64,000 nucleotides of DNA from Azotimanducus sp965220185. GTDB taxonomy: Bacteria; Pseudomonadota; Gammaproteobacteria; Pseudomonadales; Azotimanducaceae. Shown here piece after piece: positions 26,201 to 32,502 of the stretch; position 1 is the first letter of the stretch; every line of letters begins with the position of its first letter. A program made the position numbers and the translations under genes. The notes below the pieces were generated by a model. That model was not told where the DNA came from. It searched no databases and worked only from the letters and a program-made list of their open reading frames with translations. The stretch lies in contig OZ244807.1 in the NCBI GenBank assembly GCA_965220185.1, forward strand, positions 2,480,001 through 2,544,000. The letters are read 5' to 3'.

Positions 26201-27160
26201 ACCAGAGAAGTCGAGCGATTGATGACCTCGGCGCAGACGCGCCTGCTGGAATTCGCCTGCGACCTCAAGCGGCGTACCCGCACCCTTGACAAATATGTCA
26301 ACAGCATCGATCAAATACCCTCCGACGCGAAGCGGCTTGGCATCCAAATTGGCACTCGCCTCCACGCGCCCTTCGCTCACACGGACCTTTGCATCAAACG
26401 TGGAAATAGTACCGGCGATTCCGATGAATGAAGCAAAGGCGTCAGGAATGCGCACACTGCCCTTGCCCCAAAGCGCACCTTCGATGCGCTCAGGGTCAAG
26501 GTCTTGGTCAAGGTCGAAGCCAAATACAAGACCTTGCGACGCATCGCCTGCCTGCGTTTCAGGACGCAGCCACAGTCGTCCGCGGTGATCGCTACCGGCG
26601 TACACGAGCCATTCAATCAGCATAGCTTCGTCGTGAGCACCCGCGCGAACTCTGAGGTTGCCAGAGAGATACTCCGCAGAGCCAAGGACTGAAGTCAGTC
26701 CCATGCGCCCGCGCGAATTCGCCAGAGTCTCTATCAAATCAAAATCTTCCGCGAAGGTGATATCCGCACTGCCAATCTCAAGTGCATTGATGCGGGGACT
26801 AAGCGCGAGCAGGCTGCGAGGGAGATCTATCTCAACCACCAGGTCCTCAATAAACCCTGCGGCGAACTCGATGCGCTTGATACGGAGTTTAGGTGTCGTG
26901 CCATGCCAAGTGCCTTGAAGGCCGGTCAAACGCGCTTCAAACGCATCTTCGAGCCATGCGTTCGCGCGCGCCTCGAAGAAGGGCGCCATGACCATCGCTG
27001 TACGCAGCAAGAAGAGCGAGACGCCGACGGAAAACACGCCCCACGCGACCAAGCTCGCAAAGCGTGTTCTGAGCAGCGTCTTCAGTCTGCCGTGAATCCG
27101 CTTCTGCGAGTGCGCCGATGCCTGCGGACGCGCGTCATCAGGCATTGAGCGCCCTGCCAT
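23258..27160 (-). CDS. yhdP: YhdP family AsmA-like envelope protein
   Basis: A 1300-residue protein with one N-terminal membrane segment (about residues 36-60) and a very long periplasmic beta-rich body of the AsmA-like/DUF3971 type. YhdP, TamB and YdbH are long bridge proteins implicated in phospholipid transport to the outer membrane. The C-terminal AsmA_2 region includes FNAFLQRLTLDFSDVFGEGVAFDEV. The C-terminal tail is Glu/Pro/Gln-rich. It lies between mreD and tldD, as in E. coli apart from the missing maf and rng genes. Its start overlaps mreD by 23 bp. Confidence 0.92.
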   Translation of the reverse strand: MAGRSMPDDARPQASAHSQKRIHGRLKTLLRTRFASLVAWGVFSVGVSLFLLRTAMVMAPFFEARANAWLEDAFEARLTGLQGTWHGTTPKLRIKRIEFAAGFIEDLVVEIDLPRSLLALSPRINALEIGSADITFAEDFDLIETLANSRGRMGLTSVLGSAEYLSGNLRVRAGAHDEAMLIEWLVYAGSDHRGRLWLRPETQAGDASQGLVFGFDLDQDLDPERIEGALWGKGSVRIPDAFASFIGIAGTISTFDAKVRVSEGRVEASANLDAKPLRVGGYLIDAVDIFVKGAGTPLEVAGEFQQARLRRGHQSLDFSGTTLALDGAEGLFMQLSDQDMAELSEFVLASAIEETLLARWLTRFKPVGRLENASAQVRAGSPMILGSRLEDFSAVSWMGSPALRNLSATAVYAKSGARLLVDSTDAGIELEKLFAEEIAFAEVSGEVWLRFLPGYVGVRGHNLRARLVEGGEVIVNMRYSAPADPAERQIAGSVRAFALKSRDVLQFVPNNLPGGMRAWAEAGIQGGELEQGGLVLSGYVRRQPPVPTMQVEMWVDWRDGTLLYHPRWPVADSVTGRVSLQGGVIAGQVERARVLGMRIEDLALEMPLRGERVHLRDSGQMPADSLLRLVVDSPLGDLLPVSGDQLEALGLVEYELATSVPFKFNAVDFELDLGLRLQDVDFHFRSADDDSERFSLTELDGAARYVFPSKLESEGIDGTVFGQAVTVALHSGESSLEAKDRLQADIRSRISAEYLRPYLGGLVNIHGEMPYAAHVEVDALGEAAPRVRLFSDLQGMRIDLPPGLGKDAAEIAPLRVDLEFAHGAAAGSALFSLDQRIDGMLVWKESNEGREISGAVAVGAEYSLDDVRADLKPGVRIFGELPTMQFDDVRTLASGGGATGAARAPDLHFEALKVAGVDLGSFVLGHISINGVIRPDGVDLMFGGDSLAGTWSSAPDGMHQVSLARLYLASTDERELPSAGTLLNDIELASLPEVDASIKSLKLGDNDYGAWRFGLRQIEDGVRFVGLEADSRGLAIRATNDLIWRKLPDGTYDSRFVGELATDNLADAMAGWGFAPSVEAERAVLIADLNWADAPWKPKLEAFEGEIDLTIRRGRFRDFEAGAGLRLLTLLDFNAFLQRLTLDFSDVFGEGVAFDEVRVKSQFDAGVMHMVEPVKIDGNGGRFRIAGNINLVTGELDNQFEATLKISRSLPWLAGYMALLGNPVTGLGVVVGERILRNRLEDFSTARYSVTGTLSEPVFSLAEVEQPEPLPEEILEPPPAQQPAASQGLQQQTTNEQTGQ

Positions 27161-27689
27161 GAACGAATAGCAGCAGCACCGAGGTGAGTGGCCACAGCGC
27201 CGCAGTGGTCAGGGCTGGCAACAGCGACAGCCACCACCACGCGCCCAATTCATAGCCGGTCAACAGAAGCACCCCCAGGGTGACCGCGATATACACACAC
27301 AGAAGCAGGAACAGCGTCACGCATTGTTCAAGCAATGAGAGTGTACGAAGCCATTCATGGCGCGTGGACAAGAACCATGCGAGCGCAACAAAACCGAGCG
27401 CATTGAGGCCTAGCGGATCGCCGCGCAGAACATCTACAAACAGGCCGAACAGCCATGGAATCCACAACGCTGGCCAATGCGGCCGTTGCTGCCCCCAGAA
27501 GAACAGGAGCAGAGGAATCCATTCCACCCGCAGCCAAGCACCGAATCCTTGAGACGGAGCGAAGAACCGCGTCGCGACAAGATAGAGAAAGAGCCCTCCA
27601 ATCAACGATAGGACAAGGTGGAAGGTTGGTTTGATGAGGTCCTGCTGCATATGCGTCGAGAATGTGTTTGCTATTCTTGAATCAGGCAC
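27138..27689 (-). CDS. mreD: Rod shape-determining protein MreD
   Basis: A 183-residue integral membrane protein with about five hydrophobic segments, third gene of the mre operon. It supports the elongasome with MreB and MreC. Assigned by hydropathy, length and position, plus the motif WIPWLFGLFVDVLRGDPLGLNAL, which is typical of MreD. The GTG at 27689 directly follows mreC; an ATG 13 codons later (27650) is an alternative start closer to the family's normal N-terminus. Confidence 0.9.
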   Translation of the reverse strand: MPDSRIANTFSTHMQQDLIKPTFHLVLSLIGGLFLYLVATRFFAPSQGFGAWLRVEWIPLLLFFWGQQRPHWPALWIPWLFGLFVDVLRGDPLGLNALGFVALAWFLSTRHEWLRTLSLLEQCVTLFLLLCVYIAVTLGVLLLTGYELGAWWWLSLLPALTTAALWPLTSVLLLFVHGRALNA

Positions 27690-28532
27690 TCATGCGTCGA
27701 TACTGCGCAAAACAGCGAGCTGAAGGCTGACTTCTGGATTGGCAAAGGGCTCCGCGAATATACGCCTTCCGCGCAAGGGATCGTCAAGCTCCAAAGAGAC
27801 GACTTCAGCCACCGGATAGCCGTAGGGAAATCGACCGCCAAGGCCAGATGTCATCATCACATCTCCAATTTGCACATCGGTCGAAATAGAACTGCCCTCA
27901 AACTCGATGAGGCCATCGTTGCCGGTTCCGGTGGCGATCCCCGGCACACCTGTTCGTTCAATCACCACTGGCACGCTATGCGCGGGGTCAGTCACAATCA
28001 GCACTTGCGAAGTGTTCAAGCCCGTCCTCACGACTTGACCGCACAGGCCTCCTGCGTCAATGACAGGATCGCCAATTCCTACCGAATGCCTGTCTCCGAC
28101 ATCGATCGTGAGCAAGCTACCGACTGGTCCGGTGGTAAAGGCGATAACATCGGCCACCACCACATCTACTTCCAATCGAGCAACACCGCCAAGGAGGTCG
28201 CGCAGGCGCTGATTCTCGGTCTTGAGAATTTCGACTTCGAGTAACCGCGTTTTCAGCGAGGCAATCTCCCGATTAAGCGCCCGGCGTTCGGCAACGCGCG
28301 CACCTGGCTCAAGCAGAATCTCGTCTACCCATGCGTCGGCTGTGCTGAGCGTTTGCTCGACATAGATGATCGGCGTCAACAGCACCGAGAGCGCGGCGCG
28401 CACAGGCCCCATGATTCCGACACCGCCGTCCGCGACCAATACCGCCAGCGACACCGAAGCGAAAGCGATCATGCTCCGGTGGAAACTTCTCGTTTGTGGC
28501 AACCTGTTACGCATGCCCCTTGACGAAGGCAA
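27690..28532 (-). CDS. mreC: Rod shape-determining protein MreC
   Basis: A 280-residue bitopic protein with an N-terminal membrane segment (about residues 18-45), a coiled coil (REIASLKTRLLEVEILKTENQRLRDLL, about 85-115) and a periplasmic beta-sandwich domain (GDPVIDAGGLCGQVV ... DVMMTSGLGGRFPYGYPVAEV). It links cytoplasmic MreB to periplasmic wall enzymes. The gap to mreB is 8 bp. Confidence 0.95.
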   Translation of the reverse strand: MPSSRGMRNRLPQTRSFHRSMIAFASVSLAVLVADGGVGIMGPVRAALSVLLTPIIYVEQTLSTADAWVDEILLEPGARVAERRALNREIASLKTRLLEVEILKTENQRLRDLLGGVARLEVDVVVADVIAFTTGPVGSLLTIDVGDRHSVGIGDPVIDAGGLCGQVVRTGLNTSQVLIVTDPAHSVPVVIERTGVPGIATGTGNDGLIEFEGSSISTDVQIGDVMMTSGLGGRFPYGYPVAEVVSLELDDPLRGRRIFAEPFANPEVSLQLAVLRSIDA

Positions 28533-28540
28533 CGGCGAAA

Positions 28541-29596
28541 CTATTCCGTAGTCAATACCCGCCAGCGACTCGCTTGATCCATGAGTTCAAGCGCGACTCC
28601 TCCGCCGCGAGCGACGCATGTCAGCGCATCGTCAGCAAGCACGGTCGGCACCGCAGTCTGACTCGAAATAAGTTGATCAAGATTGGCGATCAAAGCTCCG
28701 CCGCCAGTCAGCACAATGCCACTATCGACGATGTCTGCCACCAAGTCAGGCGGTGAATTCTCAAGCGCCAATTTCACGCCACGCACGATCTGCGCGAGTT
28801 CGCTCCTGAGTGCCGACCAGATGTCAGTGGAGGTGATCATAATTCGTTCTGGAAGACCTTTAGAGAGGTTGAGACCACGCACATCCATACGCCGAACCTC
28901 GTCTTTGGACTGCGGTTCACAGGCCGTGCCCAATTCAATCTTGATCTCTTCTGCTGAAGATTCGCCTATTTGAACCTGATATTTCTCACGCAGAAAACTG
29001 ACGATTGCGCGGTCAAAATGATCCCCGCCGACGCGCAAGGTCTCGGAATACACGATGCCGTCCAAGGAAATGACCGCGATCTCTGTCGTGCCGCCGCCAA
29101 TATCCACCACCACTTTGCCGTGTGCCTCATTCAGCGGCAGGCCAGCGCCAAGGGCAGCGGCAATGGGCTCCTCAATCAGAATGACTTCCCTCGCACCCGC
29201 AGTATAGACGGACTCCCGAATCGCCCGTCGTTCCACTTCGGTGGCTTTGCACGGTACGCACACAAGCACACGCGGCCCGGGTTTTGGAAACAGCAAAGAG
29301 CGCCTACTCACTCGACTAATGAGTGCTTTCAAGAGTTGCTCGGTCACGCCGATCTCGGCAATCACACCATCTTTGAGTGGACGTATAGCTTCGAGACCCC
29401 GCGGCGTCTTGCCAAGCATTTTTTTTGCTTCGGAACCGACCGAAACAACGACTTTCTGACCTTGCACATCCGCGATAGCCACAACAGATGGCTCATTCAA
29501 GACGATGCCTTCGCCGCGCTTGTAGATGAGCGTGTTGGCTGTCCCCAAGTCGATGGAAAGGTCTGACGACATGAAGCCGCGAATGAGTTTCAGCAT
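28541..29596 (-). CDS. mreB: Rod shape-determining protein MreB (bacterial actin)
   Basis: A 351-residue actin homologue that forms membrane-associated filaments guiding lateral wall synthesis. Nucleotide-binding motifs are phosphate 1 (SIDLGTANTLIY), phosphate 2 (VVDIGGGTTEIAVIS) and the adenosine motif (GIVLTGGGALI). The N-terminal MLKLIRGFMSSDLSI includes a short amphipathic region. First gene of the minus-strand operon mreB-mreC-mreD-yhdP-tldD-pmbA, so the promoter should lie in 29597-29740. Confidence 0.97.
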   Translation of the reverse strand: MLKLIRGFMSSDLSIDLGTANTLIYKRGEGIVLNEPSVVAIADVQGQKVVVSVGSEAKKMLGKTPRGLEAIRPLKDGVIAEIGVTEQLLKALISRVSRRSLLFPKPGPRVLVCVPCKATEVERRAIRESVYTAGAREVILIEEPIAAALGAGLPLNEAHGKVVVDIGGGTTEIAVISLDGIVYSETLRVGGDHFDRAIVSFLREKYQVQIGESSAEEIKIELGTACEPQSKDEVRRMDVRGLNLSKGLPERIMITSTDIWSALRSELAQIVRGVKLALENSPPDLVADIVDSGIVLTGGGALIANLDQLISSQTAVPTVLADDALTCVARGGGVALELMDQASRWRVLTTE

Positions 29597-29741
29597 GTGT
29601 CGAACACACTTGTCACATTAGAATACTCGCGTAGTTTAGCAATAGCGCCGACCCTTGTGCGCATCCGAAGGGCAAGAAATATATGTTTTTTCGGATACTT
29701 GGCCAACTGATCAAGCCAGAAAGTTTCTATGGCGTCATTCG
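29597..29741. other. Intergenic region upstream of mreB
   Basis: No gene is seen. The stretch is AT-richer than its flanks (about 29640-29700) and must contain the mreB promoter reading leftwards. I could not pick out a convincing -10/-35 pair by eye. Confidence 0.4.
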
Positions 29742-29882
29742 TCGCTCGACTCGCTGCCTGATCCGCACATGCCTATGCGACGCACATTCTGCTGGCAGCG
29801 AGCGTACAATGGCGGCTCGTCTAGGTAGCTGAAAGCATGTCTTTGACGAACCTCGGTCACTTTGGGGGCGATCATGGATTCG
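29742..29882 (+). repeat. Partial duplication of the ssrA upstream region and 5' end (copy A)
   Basis: These 141 bp match 31273-31413 without gaps at a constant offset of 1531 bp. About 127 positions are identical. The duplicated part covers the probable ssrA promoter region, including a -10-like TACAAT, and the first ~20 nt of the tmRNA (GGGGGCGATCATGGATTCG). Similarity ends abruptly after GGATTCG. In this copy the tmRNA start has become the start of a short reading frame. The tmRNA itself continues only in copy B. Confidence 0.85.
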
Positions 29883-29966
29883 GCGCTGCTTGGGGAGATT
29901 CAAGAGATACTTGGGGCTGTGCAGCATCTGCGTAGACAGGTTCGAAATATCCTTGGTGGTGAATGA
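29874..29966 (+). CDS. 30-residue leader ORF overlapping the nucleotidyltransferase gene
   Basis: The ATG at 29874 is the ATG within the duplicated ssrA 5' sequence (GATCATGGATTCG). It opens 30 codons: MDSALLGEIQEILGAVQHL followed by RRQVRNILGGE. The product would be a short amphipathic helix. Its TGA (29964-29966) overlaps the ATG of the nucleotidyltransferase at 29963 in an ATGA arrangement, which points to translational coupling. I see no homologue; it could be a small partner protein or just a leader. Confidence 0.45.
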   Translation: MDSALLGEIQEILGAVQHLRRQVRNILGGE

Positions 29967-30940
29967 TGCCGAGTGTGACGGCAAGGTTTGTTGAGCGAGG
30001 CTTGATTTCTCCACCCGCGTGGCTGGGGAACAATGTCATGTATGAGGCCATGGCGGGGTCGGTGGCGTATGGGTGTGCGACACCGGAGAGTTCTGACGTG
30101 GACATTGTGGGATTTGCGATACCGCCGAAGCACATGGTATTCCCACACCTTGATGGGCATATTCCGGGGTTCGGCCCGCCACCTCCGAAGTTTGATGTCT
30201 ATCAGCAGCATCATGTTCGTGATCCGTCCGATCTAAAATCGTATGACTTCTGTCTCTACGGGCTAGTGCGGTTCGTACACTTGTGTGCGGACAACAACCC
30301 GAACATGGTGGATGTGTTGTTTTCACCGAGGCGGTGTATTCGGCATAGTACGGCGTTGGCCGAGCACTTGCGTGACCATCGAAGGTTGTTCTTGCACAAG
30401 GGGGCCTATCATCGGTTTCGGGGGTATGCATATGCGCAGCTCAAGAAGCTTGATACGAAGACTGGGGGTTCGAAGGAACGCCAAGCAGATCGGGCGCGTC
30501 AAGGGTTTGACACGAAGTTTGCATATCACATTGTGCGGTTGGCGTGTGAATGTGAACAGATATTATCGACTGGTGATTTGGTGCTTGACCGTGACCGAGA
30601 GTTGTACAAGGGGATACGTCGAGGGGAATGGAGCCTTGAACGGGTCCGAGATTGGTTCAGTGGGAAAGAGCGGCATTTAGAAGACTTGTATCGACAGTCG
30701 GCGCTGCCTGAACGTCCTGACCTTGAACGATTGCGTGGGGTCTTATTTGACTGTTTGGAGATGCACTACGGGTCGCTAGAAGCAGTGGTGTCGCAACGCC
30801 CTCGTGAAGACAAGCTTGTAGAAGGGTTGTTGTCGGCGATTCATGACTATGACCCGTCGTTGCTTGCTGCAAATGATCACAATACGGCGCACGGTCGACG
30901 AGAGGTGCCCATGGACAATGACAAAAGCGTCAAAGAATAG
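29963..30940 (+). CDS. RlaP-like DNA polymerase beta-superfamily nucleotidyltransferase
   Basis: A 325-residue protein. The Pol-beta nucleotidyltransferase signature is visible at residues ~32-48: AGSVAYGCATPESSDVD, i.e. GS plus a DxD metal-binding pair. The following DIVGFAIPP and YDFCLYGLVRFVHLCADNNPNMVDVLF match the RlaP/YcgL family (PF10127, associated with RNA repair or phage). The rest is helical and polar. The function of the family is poorly known; it is found in phages and mobile DNA. It lies between two copies of the ssrA 5' region, and its base use differs from the surrounding housekeeping genes. A second ATG follows immediately at 29966. Confidence 0.75.
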   Translation: MMPSVTARFVERGLISPPAWLGNNVMYEAMAGSVAYGCATPESSDVDIVGFAIPPKHMVFPHLDGHIPGFGPPPPKFDVYQQHHVRDPSDLKSYDFCLYGLVRFVHLCADNNPNMVDVLFSPRRCIRHSTALAEHLRDHRRLFLHKGAYHRFRGYAYAQLKKLDTKTGGSKERQADRARQGFDTKFAYHIVRLACECEQILSTGDLVLDRDRELYKGIRRGEWSLERVRDWFSGKERHLEDLYRQSALPERPDLERLRGVLFDCLEMHYGSLEAVVSQRPREDKLVEGLLSAIHDYDPSLLAANDHNTAHGRREVPMDNDKSVKE

Positions 30941-30960
30941 CAGGTGCCGGAGTTCCGGCA

Positions 30961-30977
30961 TCATGTATATAAATCCC
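30961..30977 (-). repeat. Solo end of the tnpB-element terminal inverted repeat
   Basis: The 17-bp sequence TCATGTATATAAATCCC is identical to the outer 17 of 21 bp of the terminal inverted repeats at 52348, 53643, 55756 and 57051. The four inner bases differ. The CCC edge faces right, so the associated element would lie to the left, where the nucleotidyltransferase gene is. No matching left end was found in 29597-29960. Confidence 0.7.
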
Positions 30978-30997
30978 TTATATAGACCTCTCAAAAC

Positions 30998-31177
30998 TCA
31001 CCGACCAAGGTCTGAGGATGAGGGTGTGCCCTGTTTCAGTGAGCGTGTTCTTTCGGTGATGTAGTCGTGCATGGAAGGGATAGGGACGGTGAGGTCGCCT
31101 GTGATGTCTTCTTGAAGCACCCCACAATGAATCAGTTCGTTGAATGCTTCTGTGTACGGCAGCTTTTCAGCAATCAC
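30998..31177 (-). pseudogene. 3' fragment of an unidentified gene, truncated at the palindrome
   Basis: Reading leftwards from the palindrome edge, 59 codons give IAEKLPYTEAFNELIHCGVL then QEDITGDLTVPIPSMHDYIT and a polar tail ending in TGA at 30998. The pattern 'GVLQED..GDLTVPIPSMHDYI' looks like the C-terminus of a larger protein, possibly an ATPase, whose 5' part is missing. A TAG within the palindrome immediately precedes the first codon (GTG). I treat it as a remnant; the family is not identified. Confidence 0.5.
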
Positions 31178-31245
31178 CTAGACATTATGTATTGACCTTG
31201 CCTACCGCCGCGGGCCGGTAGGCAAGGTCAATACATAATGTCTAG
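31178..31245. repeat. 68-bp near-perfect palindrome
   Basis: The left arm, 31178-31206 (CTAGACATTATGTATTGACC then TTGCCTACC), is perfectly complementary to the right arm 31217-31245. The 10-bp GC-rich centre is imperfectly self-complementary. Both edges are CTAG. It sits exactly where a gene fragment ends on one side and the ssrA upstream repeat begins on the other. It could be a tiny palindromic mobile element, a fused pair of element ends or a terminator; no poly-T follows. Confidence 0.8.
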
Positions 31246-31272
31246 TATCCCGTGCGTTCGACATGAAATCCC

Positions 31273-31413
31273 TCGCTCGACTCGCTGCCCGATCCGCACA
31301 TGCCTATGCGACGCACATTCTGCTGGCAATGAGCGTACAATGGCGGCTCGTCAAAGCAGTTGGAAACATGCTTTTGACGAACTCAGGTCACTTTGGGGGC
31401 GATCATGGATTCG
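31273..31413 (+). repeat. ssrA upstream region, copy B (functional copy)
   Basis: This is the counterpart of 29742-29882. It contains a -10-like TACAAT at 31336-31341, conserved in both copies, and runs into the 5' end of the intact tmRNA gene. No clear -35 was found. It is taken as the native copy because it is joined to the complete ssrA. Confidence 0.8.
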
Positions 31414-31756
31414 ACGCTGGTTCCAAAGTCTTGGGGAGCATGCCGAGAGGCGAGTGACTCTCGTAAAACAATTGCTCGACTGGCTTATAGTTGCCAACGA
31501 CGAAAACTACGCTCTAGCCGCCTAGACTTACGCGGCTAGCTCTCAGGCAGGCGATGCCCATGGCACCGGCCAATGAGAGTCGATTTCATGGGCTCGCTCG
31601 GCCACAGCCCGTAGTAGGCCGATTTAAACACCGCTCGGGTTGGGCTTTGGAGCGTTCACTGTTTCTGGTGCCCGTAGAACAAGAAGTGAACTAAGCATGT
31701 AGCGCCTCGGGACGATGGGCTGGCGGACGCGGGTTCGATTCCCGCCGCCTCCACCA
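31395..31756 (+). ncRNA. ssrA: Transfer-messenger RNA (tmRNA)
   Basis: A 362-nt tmRNA that rescues stalled ribosomes. The 5' end GGGGGCG (31395-31401) pairs with CGCCTCC (31746-31752), followed by the encoded ACCA. The third pair is G-U, the alanyl-tRNA synthetase identity element. The T-arm GCGGGTTCGATTCCCGC is intact. The tag frame, after TAGTTGCC, reads ANDENYALAA then TAG (in the stretch 31491-31525), the canonical gammaproteobacterial type. 'GGATTCGACG' near the 5' end and 'GAACTAAGCATGTAG' near the 3' end are further hallmarks. The 3' end is a known integration site for islands, and foreign DNA starts just downstream. Confidence 0.98.
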
Positions 31757-32049
31757 CTTTACAAATATAATTCCTTGAAATATAAGGGATTATTTAGGAT
31801 GCTGGTTGCGTTTGCCAGCCAGCATATTACCCCTGATTGCGGTGGCGCCCCGCAGATGCCCTCAGCTTCCGAAGCCTTCGGAAGGAGTCAAGAAAGCCAT
31901 TCCTCGCAAAGTGCATAGCCCCCGAATGGCCGGTGTGGTTTGCCTTATCCGCTAAAGTGCGCGGAAGTCCGTTTTTGTTATTTGTGTTTACGTAAGCAAA
32001 ATATGTTATGCTGCGCCGCAGATAGCCGTAGATAGAGGAGGAAAAGATC
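31757..32049. other. Intergenic region between ssrA and the island operon
   Basis: No gene is seen. Several inverted repeats are present: a weak AATTCCTT/AAGGGATT stem just after ssrA, ATGCTGG/CCAGCAT at about 31799-31826, and CTTCCGAAG/CTTCGGAAG around 31865-31885. Just before the next gene is an AT-rich stretch with TTTACG ... TATGCT and a strong ribosome site GAGGAGG, a plausible promoter region for the operon at 32050. Confidence 0.45.
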
Positions 32050-32502
32050 ATGCGAGACTTGAAAACCAGCGGTTTGTCCGCGCCGCCAAGCGAGCCGGAC
32101 GCCGATGTGGCTGCCGCCGCCGAGAGCGCGCGGCGGGCTGGCAGGGAGCTGATCACGCCGAAGACGCTGGCCGAGTTGCTCGGCCTCACCGATGCCGCCG
32201 TTCGCACGGCGCGGCTGAATGGGCGGGTCGAATCGCCGTTCGCGCTGTCGCTCACGGGCAACAAGCTGCATCTAATCACGGTGGCCAGTGCCATCGGCTA
32301 TTGGATCGGGGCGGCCTCCGAGGCTATCGAGCCGCATCTTGACGAGATGCGCCGAAAGGGGACGACAATGGCGCTGGGCGGCCAGTTCTACAACATCTTG
32401 TCGGATCGCCGGGTTGACGAGCCGGGCCTCCTGCGGTTTGGCCCCCGGTTTGGATCACGATTCCCGCAGGCGGGCGGACCGACAGACAGGTGGCCGCAAT
32501 GA
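32050..32502 (+). CDS. Small protein with helix-turn-helix-like segment, first gene of the ClpP-VirD4 fusion operon
   Basis: A 150-residue protein. Residues ~33-60 (RRAGRELITPKTLAELLGLTDAAVRTARLNGRV) resemble a MerR- or excisionase-type helix-turn-helix, with 'TPKTLAELLGLTDAAVRTA' as the recognition part. The rest has a hydrophobic helix (ITVASAIGYWIGAASEAIEPHLDEM) and a basic, Arg/Gly-rich C-terminus. A good ribosome site (GAGGAGG) precedes the ATG. Its TGA overlaps the ATG of the next gene, so the two are translationally coupled. Possible roles are autoregulator or DNA-recognition partner. The codons are far more GC-rich than those of the housekeeping genes. Family not recognised. Confidence 0.65.
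   Translation: MRDLKTSGLSAPPSEPDADVAAAAESARRAGRELITPKTLAELLGLTDAAVRTARLNGRVESPFALSLTGNKLHLITVASAIGYWIGAASEAIEPHLDEMRRKGTTMALGGQFYNILSDRRVDEPGLLRFGPRFGSRFPQAGGPTDRWPQ

Noticed and set aside
31374..31379. TTGACG as the -35 of ssrA
   Set aside because: A matching -10 would fall inside the tmRNA. The conserved TACAAT about 60 bp upstream of the mature 5' end is a better candidate.
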